Assembly (NCBI GenBank): GCA_030613165.1
Contig: JAUWMN010000137.1
Coordinates: forward strand, 1-5,489
Reading direction: 5' to 3'
DNA length: 5,489 nt
DNA from: Desulfobacterales bacterium
GTDB lineage: Bacteria > Desulfobacterota > Desulfobacteria > Desulfobacterales > C00003106
In this document: positions 4,866 through 5,489 of the stretch, piece by piece
Position numbering within the stretch: position 1 is the stretch's first letter
Layout of the letters: each line of letters starts with the position of its first letter
Made by a program: the position numbers and the translations under genes
The notes under the pieces: model-generated
Told to the model about the DNA's origin: nothing
Database searches by the model: none
Seen by the model: only the letters and a program-made list of their open reading frames with translations

Positions 4866-5489
4866 CACAAATGGAACAGGCCCGAAAAGGGATTATTACT
4901 AAAGAGATAAAACATGTGGCAGAGACCGAAGGGGTCGATCCGGACCTTCTTTGTGCTCGCATTGCTGAAGGTACTGTGGTCATACCTGCCAACCGGAATC
5001 ATCCTCGCCTGCTACCAAAAGGTATTGGTAAGGGCTTGACTATAAAGGTTAATGCCAATATCGGAACCTCAAAAGATCACATTGATATTGATGAGGAGCT
5101 TAAGAAATTACGCGCTGCTGTTGAGGCCGGGGCGGACGCGGTCATGGATTTGAGCACTGGAGGAGACCTGGTGGCCATAAGACAGGCCATCTTGAAAGAG
5201 ACGCGAATTCCTCTTGGGACGGTCCCTATTTATCAGGCGGCGGTTGAGGCAGTGGCCGATAAAGGCGGGATTGTCCACATGACACCGGATATGCTCTTTA
5301 AGGCCATTGAGATGCAAGCCCGGGAAGGGGTCGATTTTATGACGATTCACTCTGGGGTGACACGGGCCGCGATTGAGCTACTTAAAAAACAGGGGAGGAT
5401 TACCAATATTGTGAGCCGGGGAGGAGCCTTTTTGACCACCTGGATGCTTTACCATGATCTGGAAAATCCCTTTTATGAGGAGTATGATC
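4862..5489 (+). CDS. thiC: Phosphomethylpyrimidine synthase ThiC, 3' end missing
   Basis: ThiC is a radical-SAM enzyme that rearranges aminoimidazole ribotide (AIR) into HMP-P, the pyrimidine half of thiamine. The frame is open to the window end, with 209 complete codons visible. Recognisable blocks are IPANRNHP (41-48), KVNANIGTS (62-70), VMDLSTGGD (94-102), GTVPIYQA (119-126), FMTIHSGVT (159-167) and IVSRGG (183-188), all typical of ThiC substrate-binding regions. The sequence begins close to the conserved core and lacks the long N-terminal domain of the enterobacterial and plant proteins, so it is the short form of about 430 residues. The C-terminal cysteine motif that binds the iron-sulfur cluster lies beyond the window and cannot be checked. 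The start overlaps the thiDN stop by 4 bp, so the product of ThiC would be handed to the ThiD domain encoded just upstream. Confidence 0.95.
   Translation, partial: MTQMEQARKGIITKEIKHVAETEGVDPDLLCARIAEGTVVIPANRNHPRLLPKGIGKGLTIKVNANIGTSKDHIDIDEELKKLRAAVEAGADAVMDLSTGGDLVAIRQAILKETRIPLGTVPIYQAAVEAVADKGGIVHMTPDMLFKAIEMQAREGVDFMTIHSGVTRAAIELLKKQGRITNIVSRGGAFLTTWMLYHDLENPFYEEYD

Noticed and set aside
4562..5002. Minus-strand 146-codon open frame opposite thiDN and thiC
   Set aside because: It is antisense to conserved ThiN and ThiC coding sequence, and its Ser/Ile/Phe-rich composition is typical of a reverse-strand shadow.

Overview
The window carries seven protein genes, two of them cut by the window edges, and one 397-base gene-free stretch that holds the most unusual sequence. 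All identities come from reading the translated proteins. The mix of genes (TtcA, omega, GreA, an MlaE-type permease, a ThiD-ThiN fusion followed by bacterial ThiC), the moderate base composition and the repeat-rich intergenic DNA fit a Gram-negative anaerobe of the Desulfobacterota (deltaproteobacterial) type. That placement is an inference, not a proof.

Layout: rsmI (16S rRNA 2'-O-methyltransferase, 5' end missing) runs rightward and ends at 795. It meets a leftward gene cluster tail to tail: mlaE (3127 to 2357), greA (2328 to 1852), rpoZ (1764 to 1534) and ttcA (1515 to 790). The rsmI and ttcA coding regions overlap by 6 bp at their stops. The leftward cluster joins an envelope lipid-transport permease to two RNA polymerase-associated proteins and a tRNA thiolase. 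A good promoter candidate before rpoZ suggests that rpoZ-ttcA can also be transcribed apart from mlaE-greA.

The intergenic region 3128-3524 separates this cluster from a rightward thiamine operon. It contains (i) a 167-bp near-perfectly spaced imperfect palindrome with 81-bp arms and a 5-bp centre, ending in ATAGGAGGCT/AGCCTCCTAT, which looks like a non-coding transposable element (MITE) with a possible TA target duplication; (ii) back-to-back candidate promoters for mlaE and the thi genes; (iii) four tandem heptamers (K-TGAACC type) facing an inverted copy, just before the ribosome binding site of the thi operon. No TPP riboswitch is recognisable there.

The thi operon encodes a bifunctional ThiD-ThiN protein and ThiC (3' end missing), overlapping by ATGA. 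Together they would make HMP-P from AIR (ThiC), phosphorylate it (ThiD domain) and couple it to the thiazole phosphate (ThiN domain, in place of ThiE). The thiazole branch is not in the window. The coding content is mostly ordinary housekeeping. No new multi-gene system is evident, and the best leads are the two intergenic repeat structures.
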